The position numbers and the translations under genes were made by a program. A DNA stretch of 64,000 nt, from positions 62,001 through 126,000 of the forward strand of contig JAHDLO010000022.1 of the NCBI GenBank assembly GCA_018432235.1, in the 5' to 3' direction. Below the pieces are notes generated by a model. It was not told the DNA's origin. It saw nothing but the letters and a program-made list of their open reading frames with translations, and ran no database searches. This document shows, piece by piece, positions 1 through 8,301 of this stretch; position 1 is the first letter of the stretch; the number at the start of each line of letters is the position of its first letter. Origin of the DNA: Clostridiaceae bacterium. Lineage in GTDB: Bacteria; Bacillota; Clostridia; Peptostreptococcales; Natronincolaceae.

Positions 1-154
1 CCAAAGGGTAAGCACGGTAATGGATGCCGACAGAATCATTGTGCTAGAAGAAGGTCATGTTGTTGGCATGGGTAAACATAAAGAATTAATAGAAGCCTGT
101 GAGGTATATAGAGAAATTGTGTCTTCACAGCTTAGTGAGGAGGAGCTGGCATGA
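1..154 (+). CDS. ABC exporter subunit, C-terminal end only (partial)
   Basis: The first 51 codons of the window are the tail of an ABC exporter ATPase. The frame (phase starting at base 2) reads QRVSTVMDADRIIVLEEG, which is the region just after the H-loop and D-loop of the nucleotide-binding domain, followed by the usual helical tail ending SEEELA. The stop TGA at 152-154 overlaps the ATG of the next exporter gene by four bases (ATGA), which is the usual translational coupling of the two halves of a heterodimeric exporter of the BmrCD/YheIH type. The transmembrane part and Walker motifs lie outside the window, so the substrate cannot be judged. Confidence 0.85.
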   Translation, partial: QRVSTVMDADRIIVLEEGHVVGMGKHKELIEACEVYREIVSSQLSEEELA

Positions 155-2106
155 GTCAACAAGAAAAAGCAAATAACCCCAGTGGTATGCAAAGCCCTAC
201 TCCAATGAAGGGACCAGGCGGGATGAGAGGTCCTGGTGGCGGTTTCCCGATGGGGGCTCCAGCAGAAAAAGCAAAGGATTTTAAGGGAACCCTTAAAAGA
301 CTTATTAGCTACTTAAGGCCTCAACGCTTCAAGCTAATTGCAGTATTTATATTGGCAATATTAAGCACAGTCTTCAACATCTACAGCCCTAAGGTTTTAG
401 GAAGAGCCACCAATAAGCTGGTGGAGGGGTTTGTAGAGAGGATGGGCTATTTCGGTAAAATCGATGCAGCCATAAAGGCCGGTGCCGATGCCAATACCAT
501 AGCACAGCTTAGAGCACTGCCGATACCTTCTATAGATTTTGGGTATATATGGAATTTAGTTATGCTTTTAGTAGGACTCTACCTGTTCAGTGCCTTCTTC
601 AGCTTTCTAACAGGCTTTATCATGTCAGGTGTAGCTCAACGGACAGTATATAAAATGAGAAATGATGTCAATGATAAGCTGGCTCGGTTGCCCTTGAAGT
701 ATTTTGATTCCAAGACCTATGGAGAAATTCTAAGTCGAATTACCAATGACATGGATACTGTCGGCACTACACTGCAGCAGAGCTTAACCCAGCTTATTAC
801 TGCCATAGTTACACTAGTGGGGGTTACAGTGATGATGCTGACCATTAGTCCGACCCTTACATTGATAACAATAATTGTTTTGCCCCTTTCAGCTATAGTT
901 ACCATATTTATTGCTAAAAGGTCCCAGAAGCTTTTTATAGCAAGGCAGAAGGAGCTTGGGGAGCTAAACGGGCATATAGAGGAAATGTATACAGGACACA
1001 GGGTAATAAAGGCCTTTGGTCATGAAAGAAAGGCAGAGGAAAAATTTGGCGATATCAATGAAAGGCTTTATGCCGCCGGCTGGAAGGCGGAATTTATGTC
1101 CGGCATCATCATGCCTGCCCTGACCTTTATCAACAATATTGGTTATGTGCTGATTTGTGTGGTGGGTGGCGTGTTTGTAACCGGAGGAAGAATTCAGATA
1201 GGGGATATACAGGCCTTTATCCAATATTCAAGGCAGTTCGGTCAGCCAATCGTTCAAACCGCTAATATATCAAATTTAATTCAATCCACTGTTGCTTCAG
1301 CGGAAAGGGTTTTTGACCTGCTGGATGAGGCGGAGGAGCTGCCGGATAAGGTTAATAATAAGGTGATTGAATTCCCACGGGGTGAGGTAACCGTTAAAAA
1401 TTTACGCTTCGGCTACAATGAGGATGCTCCGGTTATCAAGAACATGAATATAGACGTTAAAAAGGGTCAAACCATCGCTATTGTAGGACCAACCGGCGCA
1501 GGAAAAACTACGCTGGTAAATCTGCTGATGCGCTTCTATGAAATAAATGACGGTACGATATCAGTGGATGGTGTCGATATCAGAGATTTAAAGCGGGAGG
1601 ACCTGAGGGGGATGTTCGGTATGGTGCTTCAGGATACCTGGCTATTTAATGGCACAATAAAAGAAAACATCGCCTATGGTAGAAGAAATGCTACCGATAA
1701 AGAAGTTATAACAGCCGCAAAGGCTGCCCATGTGGACCATTTCGTAAGAACTCTGCCTCAGGGCTATGATACCTTGCTGGACGAAGAGGCTTCAAATATA
1801 TCACAGGGTCAGAAGCAGCTTTTAACCATTGCCAGGGCAATACTGGCGGACCCTGCCATATTGATACTGGACGAAGCCACCAGCAGCGTCGATACCAGAA
1901 CAGAGGCCTATATACAAAATGCCATGACCAGACTAATGGAGGGTAGAACTAACTTTGTAATAGCCCACAGGCTTTCCACAATAAAAGATGCAGATTTAAT
2001 ATTGGTGATGAATCAAGGCGATATCATAGAGCAGGGCACCCATGAGGAGCTGCTGTCAAAGCAGGGCTTCTACGCGGATTTATACAACAGCCAATTTTCG
2101 GCTTAA
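151..2106 (+). CDS. ABC exporter, fused permease and ATPase, second half of a heterodimer
   Basis: A 651-residue half-transporter of the multidrug or lipid exporter family. Residues 1-45 are an unusual Gly/Pro/Met-rich cytoplasmic extension. Residues about 55-350 hold the six-helix exporter domain. The ATPase domain shows Walker A GPTGAGKTT, a signature motif NISQGQ in place of the classical LSGGQ, Walker B AILILDEATSSVD and the switch histidine in NFVIAHRLST. It overlaps the upstream exporter subunit by four bases, so the two probably form a heterodimer. The signature-loop variation, with SQGQ, is common in this subfamily. Drug, lipid or peptide export are all possible; the sequence gives no substrate. 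ATG start, preceded by GAGGAG. Confidence 0.9.
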   Translation: MSQQEKANNPSGMQSPTPMKGPGGMRGPGGGFPMGAPAEKAKDFKGTLKRLISYLRPQRFKLIAVFILAILSTVFNIYSPKVLGRATNKLVEGFVERMGYFGKIDAAIKAGADANTIAQLRALPIPSIDFGYIWNLVMLLVGLYLFSAFFSFLTGFIMSGVAQRTVYKMRNDVNDKLARLPLKYFDSKTYGEILSRITNDMDTVGTTLQQSLTQLITAIVTLVGVTVMMLTISPTLTLITIIVLPLSAIVTIFIAKRSQKLFIARQKELGELNGHIEEMYTGHRVIKAFGHERKAEEKFGDINERLYAAGWKAEFMSGIIMPALTFINNIGYVLICVVGGVFVTGGRIQIGDIQAFIQYSRQFGQPIVQTANISNLIQSTVASAERVFDLLDEAEELPDKVNNKVIEFPRGEVTVKNLRFGYNEDAPVIKNMNIDVKKGQTIAIVGPTGAGKTTLVNLLMRFYEINDGTISVDGVDIRDLKREDLRGMFGMVLQDTWLFNGTIKENIAYGRRNATDKEVITAAKAAHVDHFVRTLPQGYDTLLDEEASNISQGQKQLLTIARAILADPAILILDEATSSVDTRTEAYIQNAMTRLMEGRTNFVIAHRLSTIKDADLILVMNQGDIIEQGTHEELLSKQGFYADLYNSQFSA

Positions 2107-2144
2107 CACAAATGTACCATTGACAGTTTTGAAGGTGAAATTAA

Positions 2145-2170
2145 AGAGGAGGGCGAGTCTGCCCTCCTCT
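2145..2170. terminator. 10-bp inverted repeat between convergent genes
   Basis: AGAGGAGGGC and GCCCTCCTCT form a perfect 10-bp stem with a 6-base loop, 38 bases after the exporter stop and just before the end of the opposite-strand small gene. There is no strong U-tract on the plus strand; on the minus strand it is followed by a weak TTAATTT. It may end transcription from both sides. Confidence 0.55.
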
Positions 2171-2187
2171 CACAACATAATAAAGGA

Positions 2188-2373
2188 TTATATGTGCCTT
2201 TTCTTGCTTTTAAATATGTAGTTCGTAATACTGCCAAATGCAATCGACATTAGTATCGAATATATCATTATTTGAGCAATGGTTAACAAAGTAGGCTGCT
2301 TAAGCTGTAGTGTAATCATTAAAAAGGGTATCATAAAACATATAATATAATCGAGCTTTCTTATGGATTTCAA
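2188..2373 (-). CDS. small two-helix membrane protein, unknown
   Basis: A 61-residue protein that I do not recognise. It has a short basic N-terminus (MKSIRKLDY), two hydrophobic segments (about residues 10-22 and 31-50) and a strongly basic C-terminus (KSKKRH), which fits a hairpin in the membrane with both ends in the cytoplasm. The start is supported by a good ribosome binding site on the minus strand (AAGAGGTGATATTTTG before ATG). It stands alone between the exporter genes and the methionine leader, transcribed against the exporters. Confidence 0.6.
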   Translation of the reverse strand: MKSIRKLDYIICFMIPFLMITLQLKQPTLLTIAQIMIYSILMSIAFGSITNYIFKSKKRHI

Positions 2374-2504
2374 AATATCACCTCTTAATCTCTATATGGA
2401 CAATATTAAATAGTACCATTATATTACAGTTTGCTTGTGGATTTGTCAATAATTAGAAGTAAATGAGGATAGTGTAATAAATAAAAAATTCTGAAAAAAA
2501 CATG

Positions 2505-2533
2505 TTTACAAATACTGTATACTGTGTTATTAT
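2505..2533 (+). promoter_or_regulatory. sigma-A-type promoter for the methionine region leader
   Basis: TTTACA at 2505-2510 and TATTAT at 2528-2533, separated by exactly 17 bases. It lies about 10 bases before the structured leader RNA described next, so it is the natural promoter for that RNA. Confidence 0.6.
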
Positions 2534-2546
2534 AAATTAAATTGAA

Positions 2547-2698
2547 AAGCACTTATCAAGAATTAGGGGAGAGAGTTAGCTCGTTGATCCTATGCCAACC
2601 TACTTTTAGAGTAAGGTGGTCCAGCTAGCATCGATAGGGAGGTATAGTGACTACTATATAAATTTGAGCCTTCTTAGCAAATGCTGGGAAGGCTTTTT
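2547..2698 (+). ncRNA. structured leader RNA of unknown class, with its own terminator (riboswitch candidate)
   Basis: Between a good promoter and a good intrinsic terminator lies about 115 bases of clearly folded RNA. An outer stem pairs CACTTATC (from 2550) with GGTATAGTG (2641-2649, one bulge). A 7-bp inner stem pairs GTTAGCT (2575-2581) with AGCTAGC (2623-2629). A hairpin is built on ACCT/AGGT around 2598-2618. TCCTAT after the inner stem can pair with ATAGGG near 2635 as a pseudoknot. The 3' arm of the outer stem can instead form ATAGT/ACTAT, which looks like a switch. It is not a T-box (no GGTGGNACCGCG) and lacks the cobalamin, TPP and lysine hallmarks. It faintly resembles the SAM-I core (CTTATCAAGA, GCCAACC, AGGTGGTCC) but key SAM-I positions are missing. 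Class unknown to me. Confidence 0.5.
2667..2698 (+). terminator. intrinsic terminator of the unknown leader
   Basis: AGCCTTC (2667-2673) pairs with GAAGGCT (2688-2694), with an inner AGC/GCT pair, followed by TTTTT. No gene lies directly behind it; a palindromic insertion and the SAM-I leader do. Confidence 0.8.
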
Positions 2699-2700
2699 AA

Positions 2701-2871
2701 TTGAGAAAATTGCGCATATATTTTAGTTTATACAAAGTTAAAAGTTTATCGCGCATTGTCGTAGGGCTAATAACATTTTAAAATTCAATGAATTAGCCCG
2801 TAGGACACTAAGCAGGAAACTTTTGACTTTGTATAAACATACGACCCAGCTTTATTATGCAATTTCCTCAA
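2701..2871. repeat. 171-bp palindromic insertion (MITE-like), copy 1
   Basis: The element starts TTGAGAAAATTGCGCATA and ends TATGCAATTTCCTCAA, so its ends are imperfect inverted repeats. Inside, GTTTATACAAAGTTAAAAG (2727-2745) mirrors CTTTTGACTTTGTATAAAC (2820-2838), and GGGCTAAT mirrors ATTAGCCC (2764-2799). It contains no ORF. A degenerate related copy lies at 18585-18672. It sits exactly between the terminator of the unknown leader and the SAM-I riboswitch, so it may have separated two regulators that were once adjacent. Confidence 0.6.
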
Positions 2872-2900
2872 TGTATAACAATGTATAATTGAATATTTTT

Positions 2901-3009
2901 CTTATCAAGAGAGGTGGAGGGACTGGCCCGATGAAACCCGGCAACAGCCGACTTTTTTAAAAAGTCGGAAATGTGCTAATTCCAACAGCTTAGGCTGAAA
3001 GATAAGAAG
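2901..3009 (+). promoter_or_regulatory. SAM-I (S-box) riboswitch
   Basis: The sequence carries the full S-box core: CTTATCAAGAGAGGTGGAGG, GACTGGCCCGATGAAACCCG, GCAAC, then a P3 hairpin CCGACTTTTTT/AAAAAGTCGG, GTGCTAATTCCAACAG and the closing GAAAGATAAGAAG. P1 pairs CTTATC with GATAAG. Known members bind S-adenosylmethionine and promote termination when it is abundant. With the terminator just downstream it should repress the methionine genes from metA onward. Confidence 0.95.
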
Positions 3010-3038
3010 CATTCGTCGGCACATTGCTGTTGTCGTAT

Positions 3039-3070
3039 AACCGCTTCTTATTTGAGAGGCGGTTTTCTTA
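3039..3070 (+). terminator. riboswitch expression-platform terminator
   Basis: AACCGCTTCT and AGAGGCGGTT form a stem with a small loop, followed by TTCTTATT, 30 bases before the metA start. It is the OFF-state terminator expected for the SAM-I leader. Confidence 0.85.
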
Positions 3071-3100
3071 TTATTATTTAAGATTGAGGGGGAGTAGTAG

Positions 3101-4003
3101 ATGCCGGTGGTATTAGAGAAGGGCATACCCTCAGCAGAGGAGCTGCTGAGGGAGGGATTACCTATAAGTATAGGTGCTGAGAGAGATTTGGCAAAGAAAA
3201 AGCTGAAGCGGATAGCAATAGTGAATCTGATGCCCAATAAATCAGAAACGGAAAAGCAGCTGCTGAGGCTTCTGGCTGTCAGTGAGGAGAATGTGGAGGT
3301 AATATTCCTATCCCTTAAGACGCATAAATCAAAAAATATATCTTCTGAGTATCTCGAAAGCTATTATCAAAGTCTCGAGGCAATCGGAGAGGAGCAGCTG
3401 GATGGCATGATTATCACCGGAGCCCCTTTGGAGTATGTGGATTTCGAGGAGGTTACATATTGGCAGGAGCTAAAACAGATAATGGATTATGCCAGGGATA
3501 GGGTGCCTTCAACGATATTTATATGCTGGGGAGCCATTGCAGGACTGTACCATTATTACGATATACCTAAGAGCCTGGTGGATAAGAAGGTATTTGGCGT
3601 ATTTCCTCATTTTATTAGCAAAGAGACAGCGCTTTTCAAAAGCCTTGAGGAACCTTTTTGGGTCCCCCAATCCAGATACTTTCAGCTGGATAAAGAGCTG
3701 CTGGAGAAGGTGGCAGATATAGAAATTCTCTCGGAGTCCAGCGAAGCCGGTATTTATGCTGTGGCCTCAAAGGATCATAGGCAACTCTTTGTAACCGGCC
3801 ATTTGGAATACGAGGTAGATACCCTAAGCAAAGAATATTACAGGGATATGGAAAAGGGGCTGGAAATCCACAAGCCACGGCATTATTTTCCACAGGATAA
3901 TCCTGGCCTTAAGCCCAAAAACCTTTGGCGAAAGAATGCCAGCAGATTTTTTAATAACTGGCTTAAATATTATACAGGAAAAAACATAGCAAAAGGGGTG
4001 TAG
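3101..4003 (+). CDS. metA: homoserine O-acetyltransferase (MetA family)
   Basis: Transfers an acyl group from acyl-CoA to homoserine, the first committed step of methionine synthesis, in the cytoplasm. The 300-residue protein follows the MetA/HTS family over its length: catalytic Cys142 in FICWGAIAGLY, His234 and Glu236 in VTGHLEYE, and the C-terminal block RHYFPQDNP. Residue 111, in the motif GAPLE, is glutamate. In this family Glu at this position goes with acetyl-CoA use and Gly with succinyl-CoA use, so I call it an acetyltransferase despite the usual name homoserine succinyltransferase. The O-acetylhomoserine sulfhydrylase two genes downstream agrees. The gene is controlled by the SAM-I riboswitch in its leader. 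ATG start after GGGGGAG. Confidence 0.93.
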   Translation: MPVVLEKGIPSAEELLREGLPISIGAERDLAKKKLKRIAIVNLMPNKSETEKQLLRLLAVSEENVEVIFLSLKTHKSKNISSEYLESYYQSLEAIGEEQLDGMIITGAPLEYVDFEEVTYWQELKQIMDYARDRVPSTIFICWGAIAGLYHYYDIPKSLVDKKVFGVFPHFISKETALFKSLEEPFWVPQSRYFQLDKELLEKVADIEILSESSEAGIYAVASKDHRQLFVTGHLEYEVDTLSKEYYRDMEKGLEIHKPRHYFPQDNPGLKPKNLWRKNASRFFNNWLKYYTGKNIAKGV

Positions 4004-4006
4004 ACA

Positions 4007-5239
4007 TTGAAAATAGGTTTGTTGGGCTGCGGAACAGTGGGTAGTGGTGTTTACGAGCTATTAAAGCATCAAAGAGAAAGCTTGGCGAGTCTTTACAAGG
4101 AGGACATTGTGGTTAAGAAAATTTTGGTGAAGGACATTGATAAACCAAGGCATATAGGGGATGTTGAGGGCTTGTTGACTTCAAATGCCTATGAAATATT
4201 AAATGATCCAGACATTGAATTGATAGTGGAGGCACTGGGGGGCGAAGGGACAGCATATGAATATATTGCCTATGGCCTAAGAAATGGTAAGCACGTAGTC
4301 ACCGCCAATAAGGCGGTTATAGCAAAACACATGAAGGCACTAATAGACCTGGCGGAGGAAAATAATAGGGCGCTTCTATTTGAAGCCAGCGTTGGGGGAG
4401 GAATCCCCTTATTGAAGCCCTTAAAGCAGAGAAGCCTCTTAAATGAGTTTTCTGAGGTTAAGGGCATACTTAATGGTACCAGCAATTTCATCCTAACCAA
4501 GATGACGGAAGAGGCGCTGGATTTTGAGGAGGCCTTAGCTATTGCAAGAGAAAAAGGCTATGCAGAGGCAGATCCCTCTGACGATATAGAGGGTGCAGAT
4601 GTGGCAAGAAAGCTGGCAATACTGGCATCAATTATCTTCAAGGATAATGTAGCCTTAGACAGCATCAGCTATAGGGGAATAAGGAGGATCACCAAGGCAG
4701 ATATCAAGCTAATTAAGGATTTGGGCTATTCGGTGAAGCTTCTGGGTAAGGCCGTTAAGGAAAATGATAGGCTATCGGCAATTGTGGAGCCAGTTCTGAT
4801 AAAAAGCACCTCTTTATTTGAAAGGGTTAGGGATGCCTACAATATGGTGGCAGTGAGGGGTGACAATCTTGAGGAGCTGAGCTTTTACGGGGAAGGGGCA
4901 GGCAAGAAGGCCACTGCCAATGCTGTCGTCAGTGATATTTTAGATGTTGTAAACGGCAGCTATAGAAAGGAGACCATTTTAAGACGAAATTGGCTCAAGG
5001 ACTACAACAGAAGCTTGATAGAAGGGAATTACTTCTTTAGGGTTACCCCAAAGTTGACCTCAGATTATTTTGAGATATCCAAAGTATTTACAAGGAATGC
5101 CATCGTCTTTAGCAAGCGTGTAGAAAATAATGACTTAATTATTATAACAGAAGCCTCCGTAGCAGAGGCAATTGATAGGGTTATAGCAGAGCTGGAGAAG
5201 GCAGGCTTTAGTTTTTTCTTCGGAAGACTGGAGAATTAA
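4007..5239 (+). CDS. hom: homoserine dehydrogenase
   Basis: Reduces aspartate semialdehyde to homoserine, feeding MetA. 410 residues. A Rossmann motif GLLGCGTVGSGVY starts at residue 4. The family block GILNGTSNFILTKM and the substrate block YAEADPSDDIEGADVARKLA include the catalytic pair Asp198/Lys202, spaced as in known enzymes. The C-terminal 75 residues form an ACT-like regulatory domain, so feedback control by an amino acid is likely but not shown. It begins with TTG three bases after the metA stop, with its ribosome binding site (AAAGGGGTG) lying over the end of metA, so the two genes are coupled. Having hom in the S-box operon ties homoserine supply to methionine demand; threonine may rely on another copy. 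Confidence 0.93.
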   Translation: MKIGLLGCGTVGSGVYELLKHQRESLASLYKEDIVVKKILVKDIDKPRHIGDVEGLLTSNAYEILNDPDIELIVEALGGEGTAYEYIAYGLRNGKHVVTANKAVIAKHMKALIDLAEENNRALLFEASVGGGIPLLKPLKQRSLLNEFSEVKGILNGTSNFILTKMTEEALDFEEALAIAREKGYAEADPSDDIEGADVARKLAILASIIFKDNVALDSISYRGIRRITKADIKLIKDLGYSVKLLGKAVKENDRLSAIVEPVLIKSTSLFERVRDAYNMVAVRGDNLEELSFYGEGAGKKATANAVVSDILDVVNGSYRKETILRRNWLKDYNRSLIEGNYFFRVTPKLTSDYFEISKVFTRNAIVFSKRVENNDLIIITEASVAEAIDRVIAELEKAGFSFFFGRLEN

Positions 5240-5275
5240 ACAGCTTCATCGCTATGAAAATATAATACAAAATAG

Positions 5276-6565
<1,290 letters not shown>

Positions 6566-6577
6566 GGAGGTATCATC

Positions 6578-7453
6578 ATGAAGATAATTGAAAAATATAA
6601 GGAAAAAAGGCCTGTTATCTCCTTTGAAATTTTTCCGCCTAAGCAGGGGGTGGATATCAATACCATATATCGAACAGTCGATGGTCTAGCTGATCTAAAA
6701 CCAGATTTTATCAGTGTCACCTATGGTGCCGGCGGAACTGGCAGTAATACGACTGTTGATATTGCAACTAGAATTAAGGAGGATTATGGCATAGATCCCC
6801 TACCGCATTTAACCTGTATTACCTCCAGCCATGAGGTGGTGAGGAAAAGCTTGGATATGCTTTTAACCAACGGTATTGAAAATGTCCTGGCTTTAAGAGG
6901 GGACTATCCCCCAGGCTATGTCCCTACAGAGGATAGGAGCTATCGATATGCGATTGATTTAATTCGGGAGATCAAGGCAGATAAAGACTACTGCATAGGT
7001 GCTGCTGCTTACCCCGAGGGTCATATCGAATGTGCCAGCGAAGGGCAGGATATAGGCTATTTAAAGGAAAAGGTTGAGGCTGGAGCAGATTTTTTAATAA
7101 GTCAGCTATTTTTCAGTAATGATATATTCTATAGATATAGAGAAGCACTTGTGGAAAAGGGAATCACCGCAAATCTATCAGCGGGTATTATGCCCATTCT
7201 GAGTAAAAAGCAAATCGAGAAGATGATATTTATGTGCGGTGCCACCTTGCCCTCAAGGGTGATCAGATTTTTAGTCAAGCATGAAAACAATCCGGAAGCC
7301 TTGAGGAAGGCGGGAATAGCGTACGCAGCGGAGCAGGTAGCAGATTTGATAGAAAATGGCGTTGACGGCATTCATTTATATACCATGAATCAGCCGGAAA
7401 TCGCAAAGGAAATACTGAGTCGAGTGTCGAATCTAACACATAAAGTGTGCTAG
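6578..7453 (+). CDS. metF: 5,10-methylenetetrahydrofolate reductase
   Basis: Makes 5-methyltetrahydrofolate, the methyl donor for methionine synthase. 291 residues, the normal bacterial length. The N-terminal strand ISFEIFPPK is the family landmark; ISVTYGAGG, HLTCI, NVLALRGDYP and FLISQLFF follow in the order expected for the TIM barrel with its FAD site. It follows metY by 12 bases with AAGGAGG before ATG, so it belongs to the same transcript. It has no MetV-like partner here, so it is more likely for methionine synthesis than for the acetogenic Wood-Ljungdahl pathway, although it could serve both. Confidence 0.93.
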   Translation: MKIIEKYKEKRPVISFEIFPPKQGVDINTIYRTVDGLADLKPDFISVTYGAGGTGSNTTVDIATRIKEDYGIDPLPHLTCITSSHEVVRKSLDMLLTNGIENVLALRGDYPPGYVPTEDRSYRYAIDLIREIKADKDYCIGAAAYPEGHIECASEGQDIGYLKEKVEAGADFLISQLFFSNDIFYRYREALVEKGITANLSAGIMPILSKKQIEKMIFMCGATLPSRVIRFLVKHENNPEALRKAGIAYAAEQVADLIENGVDGIHLYTMNQPEIAKEILSRVSNLTHKVC

Positions 7454-7614
7454 TGGTTTAGGCATTAAGGGTTGAGATATCGCTTGAGGGGAATTGTTGT
7501 AGCTGGTAAGGGAAGAAGGGATACTCAGTGAGATTGTGACTGGTGCCCCCCTGCTAGGAGAAGACTGAAAGCTGACCAATTTTTAGTTAAGTAGGGGGCT
7601 TAAAAGGAGACGTT
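7454..7614 (+). other. 161-bp gap, possibly a structured leader before the MetH genes
   Basis: This gap is long for the operon. GCCCCC (7545-7550) can pair with GGGGGC (7594-7599), which would put a hairpin directly in front of the ribosome binding site AAAAGGAG of the next gene. The stretch starting GTTGAGATAT (7471) resembles one at 25465. I looked for a cobalamin riboswitch because MetH uses B12, but the B12-box and the usual GGGAA..GGTG core are not there. Function unknown. Confidence 0.3.
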
Positions 7615-8301
7615 ATGGAAATAAATCGAGAAGAGGTTTTAAGGTACCTTGGCTCTGCTGCCATAAGCCTCGATTCAGAGCTGGAGCAGCTGCTGGAGGA
7701 TTGCATAAGGGAGATTAAGGAGATTGCCAGACCTCAATATACCTTCGAGGTCTGCAGGATTGAGATTAATGCTAACGAGGTAAGTGTAAGGGATAAGGGG
7801 CTAGGACTTAAGGGGTTTTCACTATCAAAGCATCTGCAGGGGGCAGAGGAGGCAATTATTATGGCTGCAACCCTGGGGGCTGAGGTGGATAGGATCATAA
7901 GGAGACATCAATACACAAATTTAACCCGTACCGTCATATTGGATGCCTGTGCCTCAACAGCCATAGAGGCAGTCTGTGATGAGGTGGAGCTGCAGCTGAG
8001 AAGAAGCTATGGCTTGAAGGCTCTGCATCTTACCTCCAGATTCAGCCCCGGCTATGGGGATTTATCTATAGCATACCAAGGTAAAATACTTGAGCTATTG
8101 AAGGCTCAGCAAAGGATTGGCCTGATGGTAACGGAGGAAGGTCTTTTGATTCCTAGGAAGTCGGTAACTGCAATAATGGGTATAACTGAAGCTCCGCCTG
8201 AAGCGGGGCTATTGGCCTGTGATGTATGTGGAATGAGGAAGGATTGTAAAATGCGGAGGGAGGAAGGCAGCTGTGGGACTAATGCAGGAGCTAAAGGATA
8301 G
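7615..8301 (+). CDS. methionine synthase reactivation-domain protein (separate MetH C-terminal domain)
   Basis: A 228-residue relative of the activation domain of cobalamin-dependent methionine synthase, which in E. coli forms the C-terminus of MetH and binds S-adenosylmethionine to remethylate oxidised cobalamin. The core LTSRFSPGYGDLSI carries the RxxxGYG motif of the SAM site, and the block AIIMAATLGAEVDRIIRR precedes it. It ends in a cysteine-rich tail (CDVCGMRKDCKMRREEGSC, four Cys), which could hold a metal. Its gene overlaps the start of the short metH, which lacks this domain, so the two proteins almost certainly act together. It is a split version of one enzyme and a common clostridial arrangement. 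ATG start after AAAAGGAGACGTT. Confidence 0.88.
   Translation: MEINREEVLRYLGSAAISLDSELEQLLEDCIREIKEIARPQYTFEVCRIEINANEVSVRDKGLGLKGFSLSKHLQGAEEAIIMAATLGAEVDRIIRRHQYTNLTRTVILDACASTAIEAVCDEVELQLRRSYGLKALHLTSRFSPGYGDLSIAYQGKILELLKAQQRIGLMVTEEGLLIPRKSVTAIMGITEAPPEAGLLACDVCGMRKDCKMRREEGSCGTNAGAKG

Noticed and set aside
2547..2698. T-box leader upstream of metA
   Set aside because: The region is too short and lacks the T-box sequence GGTGGNACCGCG; GGTGGTCC alone is not enough.
7454..7614. Cobalamin riboswitch before the MetH genes
   Set aside because: The B12-box and the conserved core words are missing; only a local GCCCCC/GGGGGC pairing is visible.
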